DNA from: Myxococcales bacterium
GTDB taxonomy: Bacteria > Myxococcota > Myxococcia > Myxococcales > Myxococcaceae
Length of the DNA: 64,000 nt
Assembly (NCBI GenBank): GCA_016191815.1
Contig: JACPVI010000045.1
Span: 1-64,000 of the forward strand
Reading direction: 5' to 3'
In this document: positions 16,714-26,084 of the stretch, piece after piece
Layout of the letters: each line of letters begins with the position of its first letter
Position numbering within the stretch: the stretch's first letter is position 1
Notes under the pieces: generated by a model
The model's database searches: none
Told to the model about the DNA's origin: nothing
Seen by the model: the letters and a program-made list of their open reading frames with translations, nothing else
Made by a program: the position numbers and the translations under genes

Positions 16714-19089
16714 CTAGCGGGAGAAACGCTGCATGTCCGCCGCGCACTCCCCCTTCGGCGCAAGCTTCAGGTACTCCTGGGCAAAGGCCTTCACCTTCGC
16801 CTTCTCCTTCGGCTCCGGAGAGAGGAACCGGGCGTAGTGGCAGTACGCCGCGTCGTAGTCCTTGTCGGCGTTCAGGGCCTTCTCGTAGCCCTCGCGAGCC
16901 TTGACCTTGTCGCCCCGAAGCTCGTAGGACTGCGCCGCCTCGTCGTAGGAGCGGGCCACCAGCCAGGTCTGCCCGATGTACTCCTGGGCCGACTTCTCGA
17001 AGGCGTCGATGGCCTTGGGGTACTCCTTCTTCTCCTTGTAGATGCGCCCGATGGAGTAGCGCGCCTCCGGGTTTCTGGCCTTCGGGTCGCGCACCGCCCG
17101 CTCGTACTGGGCCAAGGCCTCATCCGTCTTTCCCTGGCGGTTGAGGGCGTGGCCGAGCATCGCCTGGAGCTTGGGGCTCTCGGGAATCATGGTGAGGGCG
17201 CGGCGGAGGGCGTCCTCCGCCTCCTTCTCGCCGCCCTGCTTCTTCATCAGCGCCCGGGCCAGCTCGACGTGGTAGTGGGCGCGCGAAGCGTCGAGCCCAA
17301 TCGCCTTGCGGATCTCCCCGGCGGACCCTTCGAAGTTCTCCTCGTAGAGCAGCCGCTTGCCCTTGATGAGGAACAGCTCGGGGTTCTGGCGATCGAGGGT
17401 GAAGCCGGTCTCCTCGGCCTTGTTCATCTCGGCCTTGTTCTTCTCCTTGTCCAGGGTGACCCCGGTCCCTTCGATCAGCTCCCTCTGGATGCCCTCCGGC
17501 CTCGTGTAGAGGGGAAGATCGTTGGAGAGACGGGAGACGAGCAGGGCGCGGGCGAGGTGAGCGGTGGCGAGCTGGCGCGGCGAAGGCGGCGGCTCCGACT
17601 CGATGAGCCGCTTGAGCATCTTCGCCGCCTGGATATAGCCCCTGGCCGGGTCGTCCTGCTCCAGGATGAGGAGCGCCTTTCCCAGGGTGGATTCGGGATG
17701 GTCCCTCTCGTACCGGAGCGCGAAGTCGAAGTTCCTCCAGGCGTCCTGGTCCTGTCCCCGCCGGCGGTAGAGCGTCCCCAAGGACGAGTAGACGCGCGGG
17801 TCGTCGGGCGCGAGGGACTGGGCAGTGTCGAGGCTCTCTCGCGCGTGCTCGAGGTCTCCCTGGTTCATCTGGATGATGCCCAGGGTGAGGTACATCAGCC
17901 CGCTCTTCTTGCCTTCGGAGTCGAAGGACTTCACCCTTCCTTCCAGCTCCTTCAAGGCGTCGGCCCCTTTGCCGGAGTAGGTCTTGTAGAGCGCCTCCGC
18001 GGCGTAGAGGTGGGAGCTGATGTCTCCGCCCTCCTTGGCCTGCGTCAGGTGCTCCTCGGCGAGCTTGCGGGCGTCGTCGCCCTGGCCGTGCTCCCCCCAG
18101 CGGATGGAGTAGGCGTAGGCGAGGTAACCGTGCGCGGCGGTGTGGCCTGCCTCGTACTCCAGCACCTTGTCGGCCGCCTCGCAGGCCCGCTTGTAGGAGT
18201 CGTAGCTGTCGTGCTTGAGCTGCTCGGTGGCCTCCTTGAGCAGCTTGGCGATCTCCCGGTTCCGGATCGCCTTCCACCGGCCGTAGCCCCAGTAGGCCCC
18301 CAAGGCGAGCGGCACCAGCACCAAAAGGGTGAGGAAACGCTTCCGCTTGGTGGCGCGGGTCCGCTGCTGGCGGTACGCGGAGACCGAGCCGGACACCTCG
18401 GACACCTCAGAGATCGGCGCCTCTTCATCCACGTAGCGAGGCCGTGCCTGAGGCCGCGGAGCGGACCTCGGCGCAGGACGTGCCTGGCGGACGGCCTCCT
18501 CGTGCGCTTCGGCTCCATTGGGGCGGAGCGGTGGCTCGTGGGCCGGCACCGGCCGCGCAGCGGCTCCATCCCCACCGTGCGGCCTCGCCCCGGGAGCGCG
18601 CGTCCCCGGGCCAGCCAGAGGTGCCGCGGCAGCAGGAGGCTCCGCCGCCTGGGGCCTGGGCGCCTCCACCTTCCACTGCGCAAGGGCGGCCAGGGTCTCC
18701 GCATCGGCTGGGTCGGCCTGGTGCGCCTTGAGGAGGTTGGCCTTTCCGGCCTCGGGCTCCCCGTTCTTCATCTGGAGCGCGCCGGCCATCCGGAGGGCCA
18801 GCTTGTCGGTGGGAGCGACCTGGAGGGCTCCCTGCAGCTCATCCAGCGCCTTCTTGTCCTTCCCCTGCTCGGCGTATACCCGAGCGAGCAGCACGCGGGG
18901 ATCGGCGGCGGTCGGGTGTGCCTTGACTCCCTTCTTGCAGACGACCATCGCCTCCATGAAGCGGCCCATCCCCAGGTAGGCCTCGGCCAGCGGCTTGTAG
19001 GCCTCGGACTGGGGGTCGGTCGCGAAGGCGTGCTCCAGCTTCGCGAGCTCGGCCGGGCTCAACGTTTTTCTTTCCGGGGCGGGGGGCAT
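16714..19089 (-). CDS. Tetratricopeptide-repeat membrane protein
   Basis: A 791-residue protein. An N-terminal TPR block (about residues 15-140, with units such as 'YKPLAEAYLGMGRFMEAM') precedes a Pro/Ala/Arg-rich linker (145-245) and a single membrane helix near 252-269. A long C-terminal TPR superhelix (about 275-780) follows. The orientation suggests a cytoplasmic N-part and a periplasmic C-part. TPR arrays scaffold protein complexes; the partner is unknown. The linker has compositional bias but keeps codon periodicity. It is upstream of, and nearly adjacent to, the Mrr-like gene. An overlapping 1050-residue plus-strand ORF is an artefact of high GC. Confidence 0.88.
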   Translation of the reverse strand: MPPAPERKTLSPAELAKLEHAFATDPQSEAYKPLAEAYLGMGRFMEAMVVCKKGVKAHPTAADPRVLLARVYAEQGKDKKALDELQGALQVAPTDKLALRMAGALQMKNGEPEAGKANLLKAHQADPADAETLAALAQWKVEAPRPQAAEPPAAAAPLAGPGTRAPGARPHGGDGAAARPVPAHEPPLRPNGAEAHEEAVRQARPAPRSAPRPQARPRYVDEEAPISEVSEVSGSVSAYRQQRTRATKRKRFLTLLVLVPLALGAYWGYGRWKAIRNREIAKLLKEATEQLKHDSYDSYKRACEAADKVLEYEAGHTAAHGYLAYAYSIRWGEHGQGDDARKLAEEHLTQAKEGGDISSHLYAAEALYKTYSGKGADALKELEGRVKSFDSEGKKSGLMYLTLGIIQMNQGDLEHARESLDTAQSLAPDDPRVYSSLGTLYRRRGQDQDAWRNFDFALRYERDHPESTLGKALLILEQDDPARGYIQAAKMLKRLIESEPPPSPRQLATAHLARALLVSRLSNDLPLYTRPEGIQRELIEGTGVTLDKEKNKAEMNKAEETGFTLDRQNPELFLIKGKRLLYEENFEGSAGEIRKAIGLDASRAHYHVELARALMKKQGGEKEAEDALRRALTMIPESPKLQAMLGHALNRQGKTDEALAQYERAVRDPKARNPEARYSIGRIYKEKKEYPKAIDAFEKSAQEYIGQTWLVARSYDEAAQSYELRGDKVKAREGYEKALNADKDYDAAYCHYARFLSPEPKEKAKVKAFAQEYLKLAPKGECAADMQRFSR

Positions 19090-19245
19090 CCGGGGGAACG
19101 TTCCAGGGAATTTTTATGGCACTCGCTCACCAGGCAGTCAAATGCCAATTCCGCCTCGGGGAGCAGCCTTGACACCCGCGGATCACTCCGCTATCAGCGG
19201 AGCCTCCTCGCCCGTGCCGGTGCGCGTGCGAGGCGCTTGCCTGCT

Positions 19246-19318
<73 letters not shown>

Positions 19319-19335
19319 CTCCAAGGCTGACGCGG

Positions 19336-19361
19336 GGCCCCGCCGGATGCTCGGCGGGGCC
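19336..19361. terminator. Hairpin terminator after tRNA-Ala
   Basis: A perfect 10-bp GC stem, GGCCCCGCCG / CGGCGGGGCC, with a 6-base loop is followed on the plus strand by TTCGCTTCT. It sits between the tRNA and the convergent kinase gene, so it may terminate both. The T-tract is weak. Confidence 0.65.
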
Positions 19362-19372
19362 TTCGCTTCTCG

Positions 19373-20758
19373 TCAGAAGAGCACCAGGTAGGCAATCAGG
19401 AGCACCAGGAGCGCCGAGCCCACCGCGATCACCGCCAGCCCGGCAGGGGTGTGGGCGCGGTCGGCCAGCTGCCGCAAGAGCGGGCGCCAGTCCTTCGCCA
19501 GCTTCCGCCAGGTGGTGGCTCCGCGGCGCCGCTTCGGAGGGACGGGAAGGCTCTCCTCGGTGATGGTGAGGTGGGGCCCCTTGGGGGTGCGCTGCACGTC
19601 GTCAGTGGAGGCGAGGACGTCGGCGGCGGCCCTGGAGAAGGGGGGGTCTTCCTCCCGTAGCGTCTCGCGGGCCTCGGGGACCGCCACCGTCTTCGTGGGA
19701 AGCGAGTCGTCGAGCTCCGGCACGGCGAGGTGCCTGGCGAGGTGGACCCCGGAGACCTCGCCGTCATCGAGCAGCCCGCCGAGCAGCTTCCGGGTCTGTT
19801 CCCGCCGCTCGGCGAAGAGCTGCTGGATGAAGCCGGCGATCTTCTCCTGCTCCCAGAGCAAAGGTCCGGCGGCACGCTCGATCGCCTTGGCCATCTCCCG
19901 GGCGTTGTGGAAACGGCGGTCGCGCTCGCGGCTGAGCGCCTTTTGCACCACCGCGTCCAGCTCCGGGTTCACCTCGCGGTTGCGCCGGGAAGGCAGCGGC
20001 GCGTCCAGGTTCAGCGCGGCGTCCAGCTCCTCTTCGCGGGTCTTCCGGTAGAACAGGCGTTGCCCGCACAGGCACTCGTGCAGCACCACCCCGAGGGAGA
20101 AGATGTCGGAGCGCGCGTCGAGCTTCTCCCCGCGGATCTGCTCGGGAGACATATAGCCGCTGGTCCCCTTCACCGTGCCGACGTGGGTGTGGCCGGCCCG
20201 GTCGAGGCGCTTGGCGATCCCGAAGTCGAGGAGCTTGATGGTGCCCTCGAAGCTCACCATGATGTTCTTCTCCGCGACGTCGCGGTGGAGCACCGGCTGG
20301 TGCCTCCCGGCGGCGTCGGTGAAGGTGTGGGCGTAGTGCAGGGCCAGCGCGGTGTCCCGGGCCACCGAGAGGGAGAAGCCGGTGGGGATCGAGGCCCCGG
20401 CGGAGAGGCAAGCCTTGGCGACTTCGACCAAGGTGGCGCCGGGAACGAACTCCATCGCGAGGAACAGGTCCCCGTCGGCCACGTCGAGGTCGAACACCTG
20501 GGCGATGTTCGAGTGGGCGAAGCCCGCCGCCAGCTTGGCCTCCTGGACGAACATCCGCACCACTTCCTCGCGGCCCTTCACGTCGTTGAGGATCCGCTTG
20601 AGCACCACGTACTTGCGGAACCCCGCCGCCCCGCGCTGGAAGGCGAGAAAGATTTCCGACATGCCTCCGGCGGAGAGCCGGCAGGCGATCTCGTACTTCC
20701 CGAGCGCGCGGCCGCTGAACTCGTCCAGTGCTGGCGCGGGGAAGCTGAGCCGGGCCAT
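19373..20758 (-). CDS. Membrane-anchored Ser/Thr protein kinase (Hanks type)
   Basis: About 461 residues. The N-terminal kinase domain has a glycine loop 'LSAGGMSEIF', the ATP-binding Lys in 'VVLKR', catalytic 'HRDVAEKN', 'DFG' and 'GTSGYMSPEQ'. The usual Lys of HRDLKxxN is Ala here, a variant frequent among myxobacterial kinases (HRDV[SA]xxN), so activity is still likely. A Pro/Arg-rich juxtamembrane region follows. One C-terminal helix ('AGLAVIAVGSALLVLLIAYL') ends the protein almost at the C-terminus, so there is no external sensor domain. A GTG 21 bp upstream (20779) would overlap the CoA-transferase stop; ATG 20758 is preferred. Probably co-transcribed with the CoA-transferase gene. Confidence 0.93.
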   Translation of the reverse strand: MARLSFPAPALDEFSGRALGKYEIACRLSAGGMSEIFLAFQRGAAGFRKYVVLKRILNDVKGREEVVRMFVQEAKLAAGFAHSNIAQVFDLDVADGDLFLAMEFVPGATLVEVAKACLSAGASIPTGFSLSVARDTALALHYAHTFTDAAGRHQPVLHRDVAEKNIMVSFEGTIKLLDFGIAKRLDRAGHTHVGTVKGTSGYMSPEQIRGEKLDARSDIFSLGVVLHECLCGQRLFYRKTREEELDAALNLDAPLPSRRNREVNPELDAVVQKALSRERDRRFHNAREMAKAIERAAGPLLWEQEKIAGFIQQLFAERREQTRKLLGGLLDDGEVSGVHLARHLAVPELDDSLPTKTVAVPEARETLREEDPPFSRAAADVLASTDDVQRTPKGPHLTITEESLPVPPKRRRGATTWRKLAKDWRPLLRQLADRAHTPAGLAVIAVGSALLVLLIAYLVLF

Positions 20759-20768
20759 GGAGCCAATA

Positions 20769-21989
20769 CTAGCCGGCACGCGCAGACTGCTTCGGCGGCG
20801 CGGCGGCCACTCCGGCGGCGAGCAGGCGGGCCACTTCCTGCTCGGGGAGGCCGAGTGAGGCCAAAACCTCCACGGTGTGCTCGCCGAGCAGCGGCGGAGG
20901 GGTGTGGCCGGCCTTGGCCCCAGCGAGACGGAGCGGAGAGGAGAGCAGGCGAATCGGACCCGCGAGCGGATGATCCACCTCCGCGATCATCCCCCGAGCC
21001 TTTAGCTGCGGGTGCGAGAGGGCCTGCGGGAGGTCGGCGATGCGGCCGGCGGGGACACCGGAGCCGGCCAGGGAGGCGAGCCAATCCCCGACATCTCTTT
21101 CGACGAAGTGGCGGGAGAGGCGATCGGCGAGAGCGTCGCGGTTCTCCACTCGCTGGCGGTTTTGTGTGAAGCGCGAGTCCGATGTGAGCTCGGGCTCGCC
21201 CAGAAGCTCGCAGAGCTTCCGGAACTGCGCGTCGTTTCCCACCGCGAGGTTGAAGTAGCCGTCCCTGGCGCGGAAAGTCTCGTAGGGCGCGATGGAGGGA
21301 TGGCGGTTGCCCATCCTGTTCGGGCTCTGGCCGGCGATCAGGTGGGCGGTGGCCTGGAAGGTGAGGACCTGGGCGGTGGCGTCGAGCATGGCCACGTCCA
21401 GAAACTGTCCCTGGCCGGTGCGCTCCCGCTGGTAGAGGGCCAGCGCGATCGCCTGAAAGGCGGTCATCCCGGTGAGGATGTCGGCGATGGAAACACCCAC
21501 TTTGGTGGGCGGCGCGGAGGGATCTCCGGTGAGGTGCTGCAGCCCGGAGAGTCCCTGCACCACCACGTCGTACCCGGGCAGCCGCGAGTGCTCGGGGAGG
21601 CCCTGGTGCCCAAAGCCGCTGATGGAGCAGTAGACCAGGCGCGGGTTCTCTGCGCCCAGGGCCTCGTATGAGACTCCCAGCTTCTGGGCGACGCCGGGGC
21701 GGAAGTTCTCCACCACCACGTCGCTCCGCCGCGCGAGCTGCTTGACGATGGCGAGCCCCTCGGGTGCCTTGAGGTTGAGCGCCACGGACTTCTTGTTTCG
21801 GTTGATGGCGAGGAAGTACGTCGACTCGCCGTTGACGAACGGCGGTCCGAAGGCTCGGGTGTCGTCGCCCGCGCCTGGCTCTTCCACCTTCAACACCTCG
21901 GCGCCCATGTCGCCCAGGTTCATGGTGCAGAACGGGCCGGCGAGGATGCGTGAGAGATCGAGGACCCGGATTCCGGCGAGCGGCTGCAT
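20769..21989 (-). CDS. Family III acyl-CoA transferase (CaiB/BaiF)
   Basis: About 406 residues, the usual length. ATG 21989 ('MQPLAGIRVLDLSR') with upstream TGAGG is preferred over the longer start at 22067. Family motifs: 'ILAGPFCTMNLGDMGAEVLKVE', 'FLAINRNKKSVALNLK', 'DVVVENFRPG', 'YCSISGFG' and 'VGVSIADILTGM'; the Asp in the last aligns with the catalytic aspartate that forms the acyl-CoA intermediate. The substrate acid cannot be told from sequence. No beta-oxidation or racemase neighbour is present; the kinase gene follows at once. Confidence 0.92.
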   Translation of the reverse strand: MQPLAGIRVLDLSRILAGPFCTMNLGDMGAEVLKVEEPGAGDDTRAFGPPFVNGESTYFLAINRNKKSVALNLKAPEGLAIVKQLARRSDVVVENFRPGVAQKLGVSYEALGAENPRLVYCSISGFGHQGLPEHSRLPGYDVVVQGLSGLQHLTGDPSAPPTKVGVSIADILTGMTAFQAIALALYQRERTGQGQFLDVAMLDATAQVLTFQATAHLIAGQSPNRMGNRHPSIAPYETFRARDGYFNLAVGNDAQFRKLCELLGEPELTSDSRFTQNRQRVENRDALADRLSRHFVERDVGDWLASLAGSGVPAGRIADLPQALSHPQLKARGMIAEVDHPLAGPIRLLSSPLRLAGAKAGHTPPPLLGEHTVEVLASLGLPEQEVARLLAAGVAAAPPKQSARAG

Positions 21990-22096
21990 GGGAGCCGACA
22001 CTACCTCAGGCGACGGCAAGCGGAGCGCGAGAGCACTCGCCGCGGAGTTCGACGACCTCATCGGCATTCATCAGATCTCGCGTGCGTTGCGCGGGG

Positions 22097-22603
22097 TCAG
22101 GGGAGGGCCGGCTCGGGACATTCCGCGGAGCAGGGCGCCCCCTCGGCGGGCGAAGAATCTGGCTCGCGCACCGCCGCCGGCGGCTCCTCCGGGGGCGCAG
22201 CCATCGCCACCTCGCCAAGCAGCACCGCGGGGCTCGCCTCGACCACGGCCGACTCCGGCGGGCCCGCCACGAGCGGGCTCGGCTCCGGAGCGCTCGCTTC
22301 GAGTGCGGTGGGTCCGGCCGCAGTGAGCTCGGCATCTTGCCGCTTCGGCTTGGGCACCCCGGCGCCCGAGCGGCAGGTCCGGCACCACGGCTGGTTGCGG
22401 ATGGCCCCGTCGGCCATCTTCCTCAGGCCGAATTGCGAGAGGGGCCTTATCTGCCGGCACTTGAGGCACATCAGGGTGATCAGCACCTCGTGGCCTTCGT
22501 GATCGTAGACAGCCGACTTTCGCCTCTTGCGCGGCTGACCCGGCTCCCGCTGCTTCCTCGGCTTCTCCGCCGGAGGCAGCATCGGAGTCACCTTGTAGAG
22601 CAT
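22097..22603 (-). CDS. Small zinc-ribbon-like protein with disordered C-terminus
   Basis: 168 residues. ATG 22603 has a near-perfect GGAGGAGGAAC site, so it is preferred over the upstream Met at 22711. A basic Lys/Arg/Pro N-terminus is followed by two CxxC pairs: 'MCLKCRQIRPLSQFG' and, about 25 residues later, 'WCRTCRS'. This is a plausible single zinc site. The last 90 residues are Ala/Pro/Glu-rich and probably unstructured. No function is recognised. The knuckle with 'QFGLRKMADG' between resembles small proteins with HNH-like zinc knuckles, but no catalytic HNH residues are seen. Confidence 0.65.
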   Translation of the reverse strand: MLYKVTPMLPPAEKPRKQREPGQPRKRRKSAVYDHEGHEVLITLMCLKCRQIRPLSQFGLRKMADGAIRNQPWCRTCRSGAGVPKPKRQDAELTAAGPTALEASAPEPSPLVAGPPESAVVEASPAVLLGEVAMAAPPEEPPAAVREPDSSPAEGAPCSAECPEPALP

Positions 22604-22903
22604 GTTCCTCCTCCGCTCGACGGCGCAGCGAAGGGCAAACTCCCCCACCCCGCTTTTGCGGAACTGCGCCGTTCGAGCCGAACAGGTTAGCGGAGGGGTC
22701 TGACATCGCACGCCGCGAACGCCCGAGAAATCGGCTCGGCCGGCGGGTTTCCGCTTCTATTGCGGGCGGTTGCGCGGATGCCGAGGGGGCCGCAGGTCGG
22801 AGGATCATTCCGGGAGGACGCGCCCGGGGGCCGGCTCACGATCGCCGTGCCGCCCGACCATCGACTCGCGCTCGAGTTGCCAAGACATGAGCGAAGCGCT
22901 GGT
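22604..22903. other. Intergenic region with no recognised feature
   Basis: 300 bp between the zinc-ribbon gene start and the stop of the repeat protein. It contains the ribosome site of the former. I see no tRNA, strong hairpin or credible ORF. Confidence 0.5.
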
Positions 22904-25900
22904 TCAGCGGACGTAGAGCTGGAAGTCGGAGAAGCCGAACGACTCGTCGGTGGCGCCCTGATCGAGCGACGAGCAGACGGCGATCAGCGCGGACCCGGCG
23001 CTGTGGGGCAGCTCGACCTCGACGTCGTAGCCGAGGCCGTCTGGGTACCCGGCGCCGCAGAGGTTCGGAGCGGGCCCCGAGCAACAGTTGGTCCTCGCGA
23101 GGCTCCACCGGGTGGTCCCGTCGACCTGCAGATATCCCTGCTCCCCGTCCCAGCTATCGATGAAGTGGTACTTGAGCCGAACCCGCAGCGAGCGGTGCGC
23201 CGACAGGCCGGAGAAGGTCTTGCTGATGCAACCGCCGGCGCGGACGTTGTACCCGCCCAGCATCCCGTATTGCCCGCAGCCGCTGGTGGTGTTGTCGCTC
23301 CAGCCCGAGGCGCCGTTCACGTAATTCTCTTGCTGGGCCAACGTCCAGATCGCCGCCGACTGCACGGTGCCATCCGGGAACATCACCCCGCCGGTGGTCG
23401 ATTGGATGATCCCTCCGACCGCGAGGCGCTGGGCGTTGGGGGCGGTGCCGATGCCGACGTTCCCCGAGAAGCTCACCGCCCCGGCGTTGTTCACCGCGAG
23501 TGGCGTCGTCCAGGTCACCGGCGAGCCGGCGCTGCCGCTGGTCGCGCCCAGGAGGAGATCGAAGGTCCCATCTCCCAGGTACAACCTCGCCGCGCCCCTC
23601 CCGGTCTGGGTGTAGTTGTAGCCGCTCCCGGCCGTGTTGATCGCGGCCCCGGCGGCCACGTTCATCAGCCCCTGTCCCTGGGCGACGTCGACGGTGTCGG
23701 CGCCGCCGATGGTGAGCACCGCGGGGGTCAACGCGTTCGAATAGCTGGTGGTGCTGGTCACCGCGAGGGAGCCGTCGATTTGCCCCGACCCGGAGATGCG
23801 GTAGCTCGCGGACTGGGCGGAGGCGGTCAGGTTCTGGACGTAGTTGTTGCTGCCGCCCAGAGGAGCGCGGGCGTCTGAGAGGCGCGGATCATTGCCCTGA
23901 GCTGCGGTGCCGGCGGTGGTGCCGTAGAGGACGCCGACGGTCGGGTTGGTGGCTGTGCCGCCCACGGTGGCGCCGGTGCCGGCGCTGACGCTGGAGACCT
24001 TGTTGTTGAACGTGGTCCAGTCGGCGGAGGCGAGGTAGCCGTCGGCAGTGCCCGAGGAGCGGGGAAGCGAGAGGGGCGAGCCGGCGGTGCCGGTGCCCGC
24101 GAGCGGGGCGTTGGAGACGACCGTGGTGAGCTTGTTATTGAAGGTGCTCCAGTCGGCCGCGGTGAGGTAGCCGCTGGAGGCGGAGCCGGCCTGCGGAATC
24201 GAGATGGGGCTCGAGCCCGAGCCGTTCCCGGTGATCGGCGACGAGGTGGCTACCACCGAGCCGCTGCAGACGGCGTTTCCTGACGGGTCCACTCCGAAGA
24301 GCTGCTCGCCCACCGGGCACAGCGCCGGTGCGGTGGCGCCGGTGGCGGGCTTGAGCGCGTTCTGCTTGGAGTTGAAGGTGCTCCAGTCGGCGGCGGTGAG
24401 GTGGCCGCCGGCGGCACTGGAGGCGGGAGGAATGGAGAGCGGGGCCAGGGCTGTCCCGCTCCCGGTGAGAGGCGAGGCGGCGCTGACCACGCCGAGCTTG
24501 CCGTTGAAGGAGTTCCAGTCGCCGGCCGAGAGGTAGCCGCTCGCCGAGGAGCCAGCTTGCGGGATGGAGAGGGGGTTCGCGGCCGAGCCGTTGCCCGCGA
24601 GGGGAGAAGACGCCGTCACGGACGGCCCGCAGGCCCAAGCGGTGCCGGTCCAGCGGAGAACCTGTTCCGCGGCGCAGCCGGCGGAGGAGATGGAGAAGGC
24701 GCCGCCGGCGAGCGTCAGCCCGGCGCCTGCGGTGTAGGTGGTGTCGATGTCCGGTCCGCAGGCCCATGAGGCGCCGTTCCACTTCTGCACCTGGCCCGCG
24801 CTGCACCCGGTGGAGTCGAGCGAGAAGGCACCGGCGTAGAGGGAGAGGCCGGCGCCTGCGGTGTAGGTGGTGTCCTGGTCGGTCGCGCAAGCCCAGGCAG
24901 CTCCGTTCCAGTTCAGCACCTGGCCGGCGGAGCAACCGGCGGAGCCGATGCTGAAGGTGTTGCCGGAGAGGGCCAGCCCGTCGCCCGCCTGGTAGCTGGC
25001 AGCCGGCGCGCAGGCCCAGGCGGTGCCGTTCCAAGTCAGCCGCTGCCCGGCGGTGCAGCCTTGGGCGTCGATGCTGAACGCGCCCGCGCTCAGCGCAAGG
25101 CCGGCGCCGGCAGAGTAGGTGGTGTCGCTGTCCTGCGCGCAGGCCCAGGAAGTGCCGTTCCACTTCTGCACCTGCCCCGCGCTGCACCCGGTGGAGTCGA
25201 GCGAGAAGGCGCCGCCGGAGAGCGAGAGGCCGCTGCCCGCGGTGTAGCTGTTGTTCAGGTCCTGCGCGCAGGCCCAGGCGGTGCCGTTCCAGGCCAGCAC
25301 CTGGGCGGCGGCACAACCGGTGGAGTCGATGCTGAAGATGTTGCCGGCGAGCACCAGCCCGCCACCGGCCTGGTAGCTGACGCCGGAAGCGCAGGCCCAT
25401 CCCGTCCCGTTCCAGGTGAGCGCCTGTCCCGAGTTGCAGCCTTGAGAGTCGACCGAGAAGGTGCTTCCCGAGAGGGTGAGGCCCGCTCCTGCCGCGTACG
25501 CCGCCGAGCCAACCAGCGCTCCTTGGGAGTCGATGACGGTGTTGCCTCCCACCTTGATGCTGGTGGCGTCCACCGTCCCGCCGGAGAGGTTGCGCGCGTC
25601 GTTGGCCATCATCGCATAGGGCACGGAGCTGACCCGCTGGCGCGGAGTCAGCTTCTCCCCCGCCACCGTCACCTCGAGGTATCGCTCTGCGCCGGTGAAG
25701 ACGCCGGAGGGAATGCCCGAGGCCGTCCCGTCTCCCAGGTGGGTGGCGTAGAAGCCGTCGGTGAGCCCCAGGGTTTGCTCCTCGCCGAAAAGGAGGTTCC
25801 CCGCGGTGGCGTCGTCATAGATGTCGAACTTGAACTTCAGGGTGCCGCCGGCCGGAGTCCCGTCCGACTTGAGCAGCCGCCCCTGGTACGCCACCTTCGA

Positions 25901-25972
25901 GGGAACCTGGGCAAGCGCCGCGGAAGAAAAAAAGCAAAGCGCGAGCAATCCGAAAGAAGTGACTGGCCTCAT
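22904..25972 (-). CDS. Secreted tail-fibre-like repeat protein with C-terminal lectin-like domain
   Basis: 1022 residues with a signal peptide ending 'SSAALAQ'. Residues 25-130 form a domain common at the start of secreted fibre proteins ('VAYQGRLLKSDGTP...'). Residues 159-451 carry seven 41-43-residue repeats, each with 'C-x10-12-WNGxxWAC' and 'YxAGxGLxLSG'. About 456-620 carry four repeats ending 'GYLxxADWxTFNxK', as in phage and bacterial fibre proteins. A 'GIGTxPxxxLxVGG...PDGTVQSA' element (about 865-895) precedes a roughly 120-residue C-terminal beta-rich domain with 'DSWDGEQGYLQVDG' and 'SSLDQGATDESFGFSDFQLY'. It is probably an extracellular or surface appendage that binds a ligand at its tip. 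Confidence 0.8.
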   Translation of the reverse strand: MRPVTSFGLLALCFFSSAALAQVPSKVAYQGRLLKSDGTPAGGTLKFKFDIYDDATAGNLLFGEEQTLGLTDGFYATHLGDGTASGIPSGVFTGAERYLEVTVAGEKLTPRQRVSSVPYAMMANDARNLSGGTVDATSIKVGGNTVIDSQGALVGSAAYAAGAGLTLSGSTFSVDSQGCNSGQALTWNGTGWACASGVSYQAGGGLVLAGNIFSIDSTGCAAAQVLAWNGTAWACAQDLNNSYTAGSGLSLSGGAFSLDSTGCSAGQVQKWNGTSWACAQDSDTTYSAGAGLALSAGAFSIDAQGCTAGQRLTWNGTAWACAPAASYQAGDGLALSGNTFSIGSAGCSAGQVLNWNGAAWACATDQDTTYTAGAGLSLYAGAFSLDSTGCSAGQVQKWNGASWACGPDIDTTYTAGAGLTLAGGAFSISSAGCAAEQVLRWTGTAWACGPSVTASSPLAGNGSAANPLSIPQAGSSASGYLSAGDWNSFNGKLGVVSAASPLTGSGTALAPLSIPPASSAAGGHLTAADWSTFNSKQNALKPATGATAPALCPVGEQLFGVDPSGNAVCSGSVVATSSPITGNGSGSSPISIPQAGSASSGYLTAADWSTFNNKLTTVVSNAPLAGTGTAGSPLSLPRSSGTADGYLASADWTTFNNKVSSVSAGTGATVGGTATNPTVGVLYGTTAGTAAQGNDPRLSDARAPLGGSNNYVQNLTASAQSASYRISGSGQIDGSLAVTSTTSYSNALTPAVLTIGGADTVDVAQGQGLMNVAAGAAINTAGSGYNYTQTGRGAARLYLGDGTFDLLLGATSGSAGSPVTWTTPLAVNNAGAVSFSGNVGIGTAPNAQRLAVGGIIQSTTGGVMFPDGTVQSAAIWTLAQQENYVNGASGWSDNTTSGCGQYGMLGGYNVRAGGCISKTFSGLSAHRSLRVRLKYHFIDSWDGEQGYLQVDGTTRWSLARTNCCSGPAPNLCGAGYPDGLGYDVEVELPHSAGSALIAVCSSLDQGATDESFGFSDFQLYVR
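24620..25498. repeat. Seven tandem 123-129-bp coding repeats
   Basis: Within the fibre-like gene. Cys markers fall near residues 179, 220, 263, 306, 347, 390 and 433. The third and sixth units are almost the same (both read CSAGQVQKWNG), suggesting block duplication of a three-unit array. Confidence 0.8.
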
Positions 25973-26084
25973 TGGGCGCTCCCCCGTGCGTGGCCGGGCA
26001 TCGAGGACGCAGGATACTGCGTCGCCGGGGCGCCGCCCAGGCGGCCGAGGCCGGCTGCTGGTTTGGTCAAAAGACGCGGAGCTA

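Noticed and set aside
24620-25498. CRISPR or satellite array
   Set aside because: Period of 123-129 bp with an intact reading frame and codon-level divergence; a protein repeat.
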